Shown here one piece after another: positions 46,332-58,800 of a stretch of DNA of 64,000 nt. The notes under the pieces are model-generated. The model did no database searches, was not told where the DNA came from, and saw only the letters and a list, made by a program, of their open reading frames with translations. Numbering within the stretch: position 1 is the first letter of the stretch; each line of letters starts with the position of its first letter. Position numbers and translations under genes: made by a program. Origin of the DNA: Blastomussa wellsi (Eukaryota > Cnidaria > Anthozoa > Scleractinia > Plerogyridae); assembly GCA_947652115.1 (NCBI GenBank), contig OX393570.1:21036675-21100674 (forward strand). Reading direction: 5' to 3'.

Positions 46332-49300
46332 TGACTGAATGGTTGATTGACTTACTGACTGAATGACCAGCAAGAGATTATCTCTCGCTACCAGCTGATT
46401 GGATGAATACGTGAATGAAAGAGTCGATGAATAAACGAATCAACCATATATTTTGAGTTTTATTTCGCCGTTTTATATGTGCATTTGAGGTGATTTTATA
46501 TGGCAATATTTTTTCATACGTACCTTGCTCTGCAAATCATCTGCTAAGCTAAGTTCAATGTACTCCACTTCTTCCTTTGAAATCCAGAATTGTTCTGAAG
46601 GTGAATTTCTGACCATCAGAAGCCATATAAGGGACCAGAGGACCCCGCTAATACCTGGTGAGGGAAATAAGTTCCATTTTTATTTTTAACTCTGTACATG
46701 GGGTTCAGAGACACCTTAAATGTTCGTAAAGTTAAGGTGGCTCTGAACGATATGTACAGAATTATTTTAAACTTTACCAAAAGTTACATCTTGTCTTGCT
46801 TATCAAAATTCAATGATAAAAAATTAGCCAAGGGTCACCGAGGTCAATTTTGACTTATTAGCAGTTAAAGCTAAAATTAAGGGTGTTTATACCGTTGCTA
46901 TGGTAACTTGTAATGTCAAGAAAATAATCACAACTTGTTCTCCAGTGATTTGATGTCATAATTGTTTCATCGACTGAAACAAAGTCGTAGTATATTGATC
47001 ATTTAAAGTAGAGATGCTGAAAAATGCATAATAAATAATGAAAAAGACAGCAGCCGAAGTATTTAAAATTCTGAATTTCTCTGAGGTACGAATTCCTGAA
47101 ACGAATTAATAACCATTACTTACCAGAAGCATAAAATATCATTGGCCAGCCATGGTAATATGCAATATTTCCAGATAGGTACATGATAAGAATGATTCCT
47201 AGATGAGCTCCTATGGACAACAGGTCGAATAGCCGATCAAGTACGGCCACACCAAAACTAAATTAATACAAATTGTTCTAAAATGCTAGTGGGATGCTAG
47301 CTACAGAACTAGGGAATTACATAAAGAAGTTCGAGATTTGAACTATGTTGTTCTTTCTGAAACATGGACGGACAGCTTTCAGATAACAGTATACTCTAAA
47401 AGGATGAATAAGCTATTTCTGAGTTACCTTCTACCTCTGTTTCAAAACGAGTTTTGGTGCACAACCTTTCGTGTGAATATGAGTCAGTGATTTTTAAGAC
47501 AAAAGCTCATTTCCATATGAAATAAAAGGTTGCGCACCTCGACTTGTCTTGCAACAGAGGAAAACTGCATCTCGGAATTGGCTTATTACTATCCCATCGT
47601 GAAACATTTTATTTTTTTCACGTGGGCATGCAACTTTCTTTCCCCGACCACCCTTGTACGTCCTAAGCTAAAAATATTCAAGGAAAACAGTCAGGTTGAT
47701 ATATTGAAATGGTTCTAAACAATCAACACTGGTCTTGTTAAGTCTTAGAACCGGACTGGATCTCGGCCTACACTCACCTGCGAAGTTAAGTGTTCCAAGT
47801 TTGCTTCTCTCTAAAGGAGGCGCCCATTTACTCCAGAGTGCGTGTCCAGCCGAGAAAACAAATCCCTTATGAAACAAACTAAAATCTCTTAGCACAAGCA
47901 CTGCACAGTACGACAGATATCTTGGACAGATACACGCTACTCAAATGAATATTCTGGCCATGGTTTTATAAAGAAGCTCGAGCAAACATCCGCTTTTGTT
48001 CCTGGACTCGACTTTCGCAACAGCAATATTAAGGATAATGACAATGACAATGACAATAATAATGATAATGATAATTTTTATAATCATAAATTTATTTAAA
48101 ATTCACTCTCAAAGATAACATTACACTATACTAATTGTTAAAAAGAATTACAATAATAAATTATAAATATAATTAATTCCCTGAAGAAGTCAGGCCGTAA
48201 TAACAATAGGGAGCTTAAGCAAACCACGACGGCAACCTCAACGAGAACGTCGCACAAAAAAAAGATTTAATGAGCAGTACAATAGCTCTGCACGTGAGTT
48301 ATGACTTTTTTGTACATTTTTTTGTCGTCGTTTGTACATTTCTCTGTCGTCTTCTGTAAAACAACAACGTCGTCCTAGCCGTCGCCGTCGTCATTGCTTA
48401 AGCTCCCTAATAATTCAAAGGCGACAGACCACAATCTCAATGTTGGCTCCTGTAATAAATATCTAATTGCCATAACCGTTCATCAGTAGGATGCCTAAAA
48501 TGCTTGTAATTCCACAATTGGTTTCGGCTCCATTAAATCCTATACCAATTGCAGAACATTTCAGGTGGAGCCACCCACGATGTGAGCACAGTTACTGACA
48601 AGAAAAAGTAATAAGGAAAACAACGAAAAATAAATTAAACCGTTAAATTGTGAACTAAGCATACACGTCAACTAAATAAACAGGCGCACCACATACGAAA
48701 ATACGCGCGCGCGCCTTCAAATCCAAATGAAGGACCCGGAAGCAGCGCGTGTAAATGAATTAGAGTTACAAAGACGAAGTAACAATTACAAACAAGCAAA
48801 GCATGATGACGACGAAAAACAGCAACAATCGTTTTTTCAGTACAGTCGAAGACCAAAAGTATAGAGAAGAGAGTCTGTGATATGGAGGTAGAGTTGAAAA
48901 GAATCTTGGTGTCTACTGGACCAAGTGATCGCTTTTATTAAATCTTCTTATTGAAGTACCTGTAAGGAGCAGTTCGACTGTACATGTAAACTTCGGAACT
49001 CACTTGCACGCTTTCTCACCTGAGCCAATCCTATTGTGATCCTTAGTGCAATAAATAATCCCACGTGTGTCCTGGCGGCTAAGGGAGTGAAAAGAGTCAG
49101 GGCTCCATGGGCAAGTACAGCCACACCTATAACCGTAGCGGCACCCAGTTTTCGCGCCAAATCTCCTGCAGGCAAGGGCGTGATAATATAACCATAGTAG
49201 AATGCGCTTAAAATAATTCCTGCAAATTAAATGGAGCGACAGTAGTGTGGTTCGTAATAGAATTTGAACCTGGTTATTGAAGGAAAGACCAGAAATCGGT

Positions 49301-51295
49301 GTCAAATCAATTTAATTGGCTAGCATCCCTGTCGACTATTTTTTAATAACTTACCAAACTTACTGTAGAGGCAAAACCAATCCAGCATTCCCTTTTATTT
49401 TACAATTTATTTGTCAATACTTTGATATCACGAAAAACTTTTATTATAAAGCGAACAAAGACGTGCAAGGGTACGCTGACTTCTGACATATAGAGTATTT
49501 TCACGCACGTGACAAGCGGCCATATTGGATTGCTGAAACAGAAGATGATATTTTCATAACAATAGAGTTCAATTCCCCGAGGATTGTTTTGGTACACCAA
49601 TATGGCCGCCGTGACGTCATGTGTAAACAATCCATAGCGTGAGCAAATCACTTTGCCATAAATCACTTTTTTGGCGCTGGTTTTGATGTACATTCCCACC
49701 ATGGCCACCGTAAAGAGATTCGAGAGCTGACGTTTCGAGCATTAGCCCTTCGTCGGAGGCCAGTAATGTTATAAAACATTTTTTCATGCTTTGAGTGTGC
49801 AATATCGAGTTATCGTGCACTTGGGAGGTTATGGAGCATTCATGAAGCCAGCGCTGCTCTCAGCTATCGCCTCGAGCAACTCTTGCGCATATTTCGTGCT
49901 TTCCAACAGTCCATCGCAGGGTAAGCCCCAATATTCTGACAGGTTGCCCCCTACCGTTCCACAGTACCAATTTATACTGCTGGGTTGGGTGAGGCACGGT
50001 GAAAGTAAAGTGTCTTACCCACGAGCTTAATTCAGCGGCCCGACCGGAGCTTGAAGCTAGACCGTTCAATCCGGATGGCGGAGTCCAGCACACTGACTCT
50101 AGAAACCGCCTTTGTGATGATAAGCATTGATAACACTTGTAGAACAATGTTAAATACGTTTTAAATGGGTTGCAAACCGTATACCTTGTGTTGTAGTGCT
50201 CCAGTCGAATTCTGCTGGTTCCTAAATCAGATAAAATAATGTTCAAGCTTGTAACAACACAACTAGTTCCGGGAAACAAGGAAAACCAAGGGCACTCAAC
50301 GAACAAACTATGACAGAATGCGTTCTCTTACCCAAAGGAAAACGTTTCAGGTGTTCTCGAGTGTTGCTGGGAAAATTTTATCTGTTCGTTTTTGCCATCA
50401 GATGATCCATAATTTGTTCCCAGCCAGCAATTAGAGCAAACAATAAACGCTTGTAAATGGCACTGAAAACCGTTTAAATCCTCTCTTCTCAACAAGACTC
50501 AAGCCCTCGTCGGGCAGTTTCTTCAGCTGCCCTTCCGAGTTTCCATCAGCCAGCGAAAAAATAATATTTTTTCAGAGACAACTTCCACGAGAAAACATAA
50601 ACTGAAACTTTGACAGCCAGCAACAAAACAGCATTTGCGCTGGGAACAGATAAAGTGAGGAACAGACTCGTTAATACGTTGGGTGCCCCTGGAAAACAAG
50701 CAATTATTGTATTTCTACAACAAGTTTTTAATTTCAAGCGCCCTTAGTTTACGTTTGTAGCCGTCAAGGTCACGGGAATAGATAAAAAAGCGCTGTCGTA
50801 CTCGCTTCATGGTTTATATCGGAATGAAATCTGTTTAAGTTCTTCGTGGTAGGAAACAATTTCATCATCATAAAAGTAATATATACGTCTGTTTAAGATT
50901 TACATCTTCTTGGGGCACCAGTGAATGAAAGCGTGCCTGAGCCACGCCCAGAGATGTCATTGACCATGCCGCTTCCCCATATTACAAAACTGTGGCCAAA
51001 TAGAAGAATTTCAGAAACTAATGAATCCATGTTAATAATGTTCGCATTAGTTTTACAAGCTATGAAGTTTCCGCTGTTTGTTTCTCTTTTAATCCAAAGT
51101 CTAAGATAATATTACCTGCACTTCTTTACCATCTTTCATGACAGTAAGATCAGCGACCATCACCGCTAGACCCATGCTAAGATTAACTCGCAGGGCGTAC
51201 ACGTTAGCGAATCCCAGCATAAGAAGCGCGCCAATCATGTGACGCGCTGGAAGACAGCACCTTGCCTTACAGGGGAACATATTCCACGATACCAT
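43084..51295 (-). CDS. SLC17 family transporter 1 (sialin-like)
   Basis: A major-facilitator transporter of the sialin/vesicular glutamate group, expected in lysosomal or vesicle membranes and moving organic anions with H+. Ten exons in order: 51295-51116, 50221-50185, 49219-49020, 47865-47778, 47210-47124, 46654-46524, 45906-45757, 44531-44399, 44052-43814 and 43254-43084. They join in frame to 471 residues (human sialin is 495). Family marks: NVYALRVNLS in TM1, [61 protein letters not shown] and a C-terminal FASGEKQPW. About 12 membrane segments can be counted. Substrate cannot be told from sequence alone. Introns hold several MITEs and a GACT microsatellite. It pairs with the tandem copy at 55863-61159. 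Confidence 0.93.
43294..43484. mobile_element. MITE with GC-rich inverted termini
   Basis: ggcctgattacatg plus agccgggctggcccggtt is mirrored by ctaaccgggccagcccgg and catgtaatcaggcc. The inner block gctaaccgggctggcccgg adds a third copy of the arm. It lies in the last intron of SLC17 gene 1. Confidence 0.85.
45268..45383. mobile_element. MITE bearing tagttgtcgacaacta palindromes
   Basis: Termini gggcctccacagac and gtctgtggtggccc enclose inner arms with the 16-bp palindrome tagttgtcgacaacta. Further copies of that palindrome, whole or partial, lie outside at about 45096, 45180 and 45229. It sits in SLC17 gene 1 intron 7. Confidence 0.8.
45960..46365. repeat. GACT tetranucleotide microsatellite
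   Basis: About 400 bases of imperfect (GACT)n with ttactgact and ctaactga variants, in SLC17 gene 1 intron 6. A ~60-base stretch (gaatggttgattgacttact) appears twice, suggesting an internal duplication. Confidence 0.95.
46730..46925 (-). mobile_element. MITE, same family as the inner element at 3170-3503
   Basis: It begins ttaaggtggctctgaac and carries, inverted, the motifs caaaattcaatgataaaaaa, gggtcaccgaggtc and gttgctatggtaac seen at 3340-3500. The far end is not clear. Confidence 0.65.
47405..47582. mobile_element. MITE, family F2 relative
   Basis: tatttctgagttaccttcta and cctctgtttcaaaacgag at the left are mirrored by gcaacagaggaaaactgcat and ctcggaatt at the right. It resembles 7698-7872. 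Confidence 0.6.
48209..48410. mobile_element. MITE with tagggagcttaagcaa termini
   Basis: tagggagcttaagcaa is mirrored by ttgcttaagctccctaa, with inner cgacggcaacc / gccgtcgccgtcg blocks. It lies in SLC17 gene 1 intron 3. Confidence 0.85.
49690..49760 (+). mobile_element. foldback MITE fragment, family F1 copy 5
   Basis: It runs from tggccaccgtaaagagattc to cgagcattagcccttcgtcg. It is the shortest copy of the family in the window. It lies in SLC17 gene 1 intron 2. Confidence 0.8.
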
Positions 51296-51299
51296 TTCT

Positions 51300-52670
51300 T
51301 TTCTGGCACTTTTTCCAATTGTGATATGCCTTTTGCTTTTCTTAATTGGACGCCATTAGTGTTGGACTTTGTCCTGATCAAGAACGGTTTGTCTTAGATG
51401 ACATGGATAACTTTTCCTGTCGTAAAGACAAAGTTTAGAAGACGAATTCAATTCAAACTATATAAAGGGAAGTTTCATTTAGGTTATCACAATTACTCGA
51501 CCACTTATTTCCATGTCATTGAATAAGAATAGTGTCTATTGTGTTATTCCTCGTTCTACAAAAGGTCGTAACACATGTAAACGAAGTGGCCGCGGGTATT
51601 TTGCAATTGTTCCCATGGAAGATTTAACCTGGAACATGGTAATATTTTAAGAAGTATATTTCAATTAAGAAAGCTCACCGTCATCAACTTTCAAAGACAA
51701 GAAGACAAACCAAAACAGCGCCAAAGGTATGTCTGGCACATTGCTCGATTCCTGATTCCAGAAGCTTGTATTTACATTATAGTAATTAAATTACTAAAAA
51801 ACATCCAGTATGTTCACAAGTACAATTAATCCCTTATTGTTTCAGTGACCACTTGGCTGGTGCTGAAATGATCTAAAATGGATAGCATTTGATCTGCATG
51901 GTAATTCCCTAGTTTTGCATGGAGATCCTTACTGTGCATAATCAATTTCATGCGTGATTTCACGCGAGCACTGAGACATGGCGGAGTTTTCTTGTCTGGA
52001 TTTCGCCAGAGAAGTGAATCGTTTTTTCTCATAAAAGAGCATGGTGGCCTAGCATTTTTACTTGCAATAAACAAGCGGCGAAAATGTGTATTTACCAAGC
52101 CAATCTTTAATAGACTCACATATACAAGGAGTCACTGCGTATAAACGAGGTGCTGTCGCTCCTAAACGAGTATGGGGACCTACCTCAGCCCTACCACCGA
52201 TTCAGAAAGCGTTCTAGTTCCTTTTATTTGAAAAATGAGAATATAGCTGGCATACCTTAGAGTGCAGAAAACCTCGGACTTTCCAATTGTCAGTCTTCAT
52301 TCTCAGCTCGCGAAAAATTCATTATTTGTTTCCACTGATAGCGCCGTGCGGTCAGCCAAACTCCAGTGTTTAAATGCGAGCGTGTTTTGAAATATTTCAA
52401 CCTCAGTTTCTGTTACTCGGGTTACGCGGTAAATTCAAAGAAAGGCGTAAAAGTCATTGGCATACGCTAATTTGCACGCAGAGTAAATGGCTAGTATAAA
52501 ACCACGTTTTATCAACTTGTACCTGTTTTTGAGGAGTTTCATGAAATTAATTTCATGTTTTCAATGATCAAATTGCGATGACCCAAACTCCAGTGTTTTA
52601 AATGCGAACATGTTTTAGTCAGTTATGTCAGTTATGGTAACTGCTGTTACACATCATTCGAAGTAATTGC
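51300..52670. other. intergenic upstream of SLC17 gene 1
   Basis: It should contain the promoter and leader of SLC17 gene 1. No further exon, conserved motif or clear repeat was recognised. Confidence 0.4.
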
Positions 52671-52676
52671 CTAAAT

Positions 52677-52982
52677 GCTGATTTTCACTTGTGAATAAGC
52701 ATACGCATAACGCCAGAAGCATAATTATAACGCTACTCAAAGCAAGAGCATAAGAAGAACAAACACGATTGTTTTTCTTATGTTGTTCTGACTCACTAGG
52801 AATCACCGCGATATAAGCATAAGTCGACATAATTAATTAAGCATGAGCACAAGACGAATTTATGCTTGTGCTTGTGTCGCCTTATGTCGCTGTCATTCCT
52901 AGTAAGAAAAAAATAAGAAAAACAAGTGTGTTTGTTCCTATGTCGTTATGCCTATGTTTATGCGCTAGTGAAAACCAGCTTT
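52677..52982. mobile_element. MITE rich in gcataag motifs
   Basis: Ends gctgattttcacttgtg and cgctagtgaaaaccagc are inverted repeats. Inside, runs such as aagcataagtcgacat and cttatgtcgctgtcattcct form further inverted pairs. It is intergenic, between the two SLC17 genes. Confidence 0.8.
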
Positions 52983-53969
52983 TACACAGAGCTGGTATAA
53001 AACGACATATATTTTTTGTTTAATGCCATGAATTGTAGTAATGAAAATTAAATCCTGGTGGTGGATTTTATAATTTGCCGTTAGTATTTCTTCCTACGGC
53101 AATGCAGAAATTGAAAACATATTTTACCATAACTGCAGAAATTCTCGCGCGTTCATTGGCTAATGCTTGTGTTTAAAAAATGAACGCTGAATCAATTAAC
53201 CTACCCGGATGGCGCGTTTGAGTCGTTTAGTTCTCGAAATTTTAGTTCGGAGGAATATTAGTCCGGGCTGATTCAACTTTAAAAGGGGAAACGACAAGGT
53301 TTGACGTGAAACTCGATGAATGGAACTGTTAATGTTTGGCGCGCTCTGCCAAGGCACTATACGAGGCATCCTCGACCCAGGGGCACCTAGACGGGACAAT
53401 GGCATTTCCGGGCGAAAGTTGTCCCGACTAGCTTGGGTTGCCTTGGGTTTCTATACGTAGCTTGACGATCATGTTGCTATAACTGATTTCGAAATTGTTT
53501 CCACTGAAAAAAATTCGGCTTCCGCTGGCACTTTTACTATCGCCTCGTGGGGTCCACACTTTTTGACAATGTGATGACGAAATTGATGATTAAATAACAG
53601 GACACACGCTTAAAAAAGGCGTCAATTCGTCAATTCTTAATACCACGGTACATCGCTTGATTTCGCCGGTCACATTATAGGTCCGCAATGTATGCATAGA
53701 ACTAGCTAGGAAATCCGCCAAAAGTAGGTGCCGTATTTTTTCAACTTTTTCATTCGGCATGTGTACTTCTTGTAAATAGCAGACTTTTATACATGAATGA
53801 AAAGTTTTTTTGCAATTGGCATAGATTCTTGGCATGGAATGGCACCAGGAGAAACGTCTGGCTCTTTGCCGAATTTGTGGAGTTAAAATAAAGGACCATA
53901 AGCGCAAAGTGCATGCATCGAAGTTATCTGCTGAAGTGAATAAAGTTTGGCAAGTTTCCGTCTTGGTAT

Positions 53970-54058
53970 AAAAATGTTGACTAGCCTGTGCGACTCCTAC
54001 GTTCCGTGACATTTGTTATTTTGAAAATTTGCCGTTCCCTTTTCGATTTCGATCTTTC
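53970..54058 (+). repeat. direct repeat, copy 1
   Basis: aaaatgttgactagcctgtg through ccttttcgatttcgatc recurs at 54710-54786 with a short deletion (ttattttgaaa missing) and a few changes. It is non-coding repeat DNA. Confidence 0.8.
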
Positions 54059-54709
54059 GACCGTTTTCTTGCTTCGCACTTGTTTATAAAGGGCACTTAA
54101 TTCTGTGTTATGAGGAGGACAATGAATAAGAATAGATCCGTTTCATCAGTGTACAGCAAATGTTAAGAGGTCATAGGTCTGCATGATTTCCGTTGTTATC
54201 TGACGCTTTCGTGTAGAGTCTGACACCTATATAATTTATCATTTGCTGTTACATGTAGTTTATTTTGGATCATATGTAATGCAAGACTTTCTTTTAGCTC
54301 TCTAAATTTGCTTTAGACAGACAAAGTGTGAGATTTACCGTGAGATTTATCTTACTTGCATTCTACATTGTGGAGCCCTGGCTGTATCATTAAAACTGTT
54401 GCAAGTTATTGTTGCGCCTTATCGAGGATACGATAATTATCTTTGTCCGACTAAACCAAATATTGCTGTAGCTTTACTTCTTGAAAACTATTAGTTTGTC
54501 TTAGAGAGACGCTGTCTGTCGCCAAGGTTGTTTCTTGCATCAACTCGGACGATTAAGCTGTAAATTTTCACGCGCAATAAGTCTAACATGGGGTTGATGC
54601 TGAGTGCATGCGTAGTTTTGCTTTCCACTCCTTGAGATTTGTATGTCGAGTATTGGCTTTCTCGCACGGGGTAGAACGGGGCCAGTCCATTTAAAATCGT
54701 ATCAGTGTT

Positions 54710-54786
54710 AAAATGTTGACTAGCCTGCGCGACTCCTACGTTCCGTGACATTTGTACATTTGCCGTTCTCTTTTCGATTTCGATCA
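54710..54786 (+). repeat. direct repeat, copy 2
   Basis: Second copy of the 53970-54058 unit, including gcgactcctacgttccgtga. Confidence 0.8.
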
Positions 54787-54984
54787 ATATTTGACCCAAT
54801 TTGCGACATATATACCTCATAAAGACCCGTATTCATCGCACTGGAAAGCATTCGCCATGTTCTCGACTCTCTCTTTGTCCGCCATCTTGAATTTCTTGGT
54901 TTGTTATGAAACACGACACTCCAACCAAAATACGCATTCACATTGGTTGAAACGCGAGTTTCGTGACGTCATGGATGTCCTAAT

Positions 54985-55108
54985 ATATAACAATTATTCC
55001 ATGAGCCCGCATTGGATATGAAGTGATAAAATAACCAACGAGCGCGTAGCGCGAGTTGGTTATAATCACTTCATATCCAACAAGGGCGAATGGAATAATT
55101 GTTTTAGT
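54985..55108. mobile_element. MITE with a gcgcgtagcgc tip
   Basis: acaattattccatgagcc at the left is mirrored by gaatggaataattgtt at the right. The inner arms ttggatatgaagtgat / atcacttcatatccaa close on ccaacgagcgcgtagcgcga. Confidence 0.85.
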
Positions 55109-55194
55109 AAATTCTCAAACCGGGTTTTGCCGCCGATTTTTATTTCCACAATTTTACAAAGCGTAAAATAAAAAGTTGACGCACTATTTCCATA

Positions 55195-55240
55195 TGACGT
55201 AAAACTCCGACTATTGGCTCATAGTCGGAGTTTTTTAGCC
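55195..55240. repeat. hairpin around atagtcggagtttt
   Basis: aaaactccgactat and its exact reverse complement are separated by tggctc. It could be the tip of a decayed foldback element. Confidence 0.8.
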
Positions 55241-55862
55241 AATCAAAAAGCTAGAAATGCAATAATCGGAGCTGAGAATATTCCGGACTGGTATCGTTTC
55301 TCTTTTCTTTCTTATTGACTCTGTTTTCTTCCAGTCTAAGTCAGGGTCTCTAAGGGAGCAGAGAGAATGAGTTGGCAAAAGGTCTTCGCCGTAGTCTTTA
55401 TCCCAGACTACGTACATGTAGTTCGGCTCTTTTTTCTCAGATCCAACGCGCGGGGTGAAAATTTACCAATGACTACATGTAGCAAGAGCTGCAGGCAGTT
55501 GAATCGTCCAAATAATTTTGGAAAAGAAACTACTCGAAGTCTATCTTCTCCCTTCTGCCAGTCTCAGTTTTTTTTTCTTGCGTACTGTCGATACCGGGAT
55601 GGGAAGCCGACATAGACTAACGAAGTTTCTTTATCCACACGTATCCTGCCCACGTGTCCCGTATATCCTCCGGTCGGTAGACTCGTGCTCGCCACTGAGA
55701 CCCATGCAGACCATTCGATGCCCCACTTTCTTGTATTAGATATTTTCGTACGAGTCAAAAAATAGCCAGAAATTTGATCTATTTGATTTATAGAAGCTTT
55801 CATGGAATTTATATTATCTTGTATTTTCCATATTTTATCATCTGCTGTCAAATCCCTTGAAG

Positions 55863-58800
55863 TTAGTTTTTCATGTCCACTTCATTTCCGGCGTTTGCCC
55901 AGGGTTGTTTTTCGCCAGAAGCAAACAGAACATAAAATGTTCCACCCACGAGATAAATCGCTCCGTTTATACAGAAAACTAATCTCCATTCCTCTGCCGT
56001 CTGTTGAAAAAGAAAGAAACGAGTAAAGAATGGAAGAAAGAAAGAAAAGTCAGTATTGACCGTGCACATAAATGAATTTCCTACCCTGATTAGTTGATTC
56101 GTCAATTCATCGAGTTGTTATTTCAGAGTAATTACTAGCCTGCGTTGCAGCCGGAGGTGTCACATAATCTTCGGTACCGGCGGTTTTGTCCGTCTGACGC
56201 AGGCTTAATTTAGAGCGGTTTTCAATCGAGTGTTGAAAGTAATTAGCGAATTGCGTTGGTTTTGAATTACTTAGATCAGTGATTGGTTTAAAAATCTCGC
56301 GCCACATTTTCAACCAATCAGAAGTAAAACCACAACCAATCTGCGCTTGCGTTTTCCCGCGCTTTGTGTCGGCTACGAGTTTTGATTTGATCAGTGGATA
56401 TTCCGCATCCTTTCTGATTGGCCAAAGTAATAACTTTGGTTTTGGCTTTGCGACACTCACTTCAAACTCGCTTTAATTCGCAGATACAGTATAAAAATAC
56501 GTAAGTTAATTTAAAAGCGAGAAAGAAATCAAAGGCTCCTGTGAGCTAGCAATCTTATGATTAGACCTTTTTAGCTACGTATGTAAATTGCCCATTTCAG
56601 ATCATGTGATGCTCTCCCTAGAGTTACTCCCTTGTCCATTTGGAAATTATTCATTCATTTCCGCGTGGATTTGTTTGAATTTGAAAGCAATAAGTCTCAC
56701 GGATATCATCACGTGATCTGAAATGGGGCAAGAAACAAACGAACAAATCAATTGTTTAACAGTGTCTCACGGAATTGACTGCAAAAAGTATTTGTGTATC
56801 TGCAGCATACTCTAATAAACGTTCTTGCACAATTGACAAAGGCCTGTCAGGAATCTTCCGATTGCTTCTAACACAAAAGATTTTCCCGATAATATTCACG
56901 TTAAACCGACCAACAGACTCGAATCACTCCACTATTTTAATGTCCCAGCACGGAGGAAAAATTACAATCGCTCAATCCATGTCAACTCGCACATGGTTTT
57001 GAAACCCTAAACTTACACCACGTGATTACAGCTTATCACTAGGCAACAAGAACAAAAGGAACAAAGTTCAATTTCACAGCGTGACAGTCACGCAGTCAAT
57101 TTCCTAACAGGCCCTACTGTATATTTGGCAGGCACGATCGCTTACGTGATGTTGGACAATGAATCCAGATAGCGTCGGACTAATTATTCCTGACATGGTG
57201 GCCGCAGTGTTTGTGACACCTAACAGCACACTGGCAAAAGCTGGAGCAATGTCCAGATGATTCACCAAAAATCCTGTCTCAGAAAAACCATTAAGGCCTA
57301 TCCCTAAGGTCATCATAACCATGGCGGTCACGTGATCAGTGACATATCCTGTGGCTATTGGAAATACCACCATTGGAAGAAATCCTGAAAAAAGGGGGAA
57401 AAGATTAGCCTAACTGAACAAGCGCCCTGTTTAACGGCTTTACAGAGCGTCGAGAGAAAACATTTTTTTTTTCATTTTGAATGAAAAGAAAAAATTATAA
57501 TCTGAAATGAATTGAAGGCGTGAACATGCAGAATTTAGTCTGGCTACGAAATAACAACAAAATAATAACACCGCGGACAGTCGCCCTTCTCCTGTAGCAC
57601 CGGATTGAATGTATAAAAGTCATAATAAAACTCGCCTACCTAGTGTATTGAAAATCTTTCTCACTGCACCGGTGCTAAAAAAATGTTTACGAAGATAATC
57701 GGCGAGTTGTCCACCGAACACCAGAACCAGCAATACCAGAATATATGGCAGGGCGGATGCAACTGAAGTCTGAAATAGCAGGAAAATATTTTGAGACAAT
57801 TTAATTCACTTTATGTTGTTATAAAGGGTCCTATTTATAGATCTGGGCGGAAAGAGGCGCTTTGGGAGTATAGTTGATCCTGGCCAGGACTCGAACCCAT
57901 ACCTCCCGGGTTTCGATATGGATCGGAGAATCTATGGTTACCTGTTTAAGGTCCAGATGGAGTCTCTGGTTAAAATACAAAGGCAATTCCGACATCATCG
58001 TGTACAGACCCCAGGTCTGTGTAAAGTGCGCAATTACAATGGCCCATAGAGGTAGAGAGGTAAATATCGCCTTCCATGGAATAGATACGTCCTGCGATAA
58101 GGAAAATTAGCAAGTTGGTCAGAGCCTGTGTATGTTTTAGGCAATGTGCCTATGCAATAGTCGATTCAGGATTTGAGAATATCGCGCGTAGTCACTGGTA
58201 ACAAGTATCAGTTTTGGAAATTCTTCGTTGAAGTACTAGAGGGAGTTCTAAACTCTGGATGAATTACATTTCCTCCCTCTTGTTGAGGCCTACCTGAGCA
58301 TGTAAATCGTCGCCTAAACTACGTTCTATGTAGTCTAATTCCTTGGCAGAAATCCACGGCTGCTTCGAAGGTGAATTCCTGACCAAAGCGAACCAGACGG
58401 CAGACCATAATATACCACTGGTTCCTACAAACAAACAGAACAGCAACAGCATGAATTTTTGCTCTGGTTTGACTCTAAACTGAACACATCATATACTTCT
58501 GGGTGAAGAGAGGGCCATTGCAAGAGTTCCGAGTATTCCCTCAAAATAAAACACAATGTAAACCCCGACCATACAAGTTCGTAGATGGACCACCCTTGGA
58601 CCACCAAGTTGAAAGGTTCCAGGAGCCACAGAAATAAAAGAGTGCTCGGTGAGCACTGACCATTTACTCACCAAAAACGTAAAATATAGAGGACCAACCA
58701 ACGTTATAGGCGAGGTGTCCCGACAGGAACATAGAAATTATGATGCCCAATCTTGCCCCTGACAAAACAAAAAAGATATTCTTCGGTTTGCTCAAAAATC

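Noticed and set aside
57865..57910. tRNA B-box-like gactcgaaccc on the minus strand
   Set aside because: No A-box at the right distance, and it overlaps the end of an SLC17 intron next to a coding exon.
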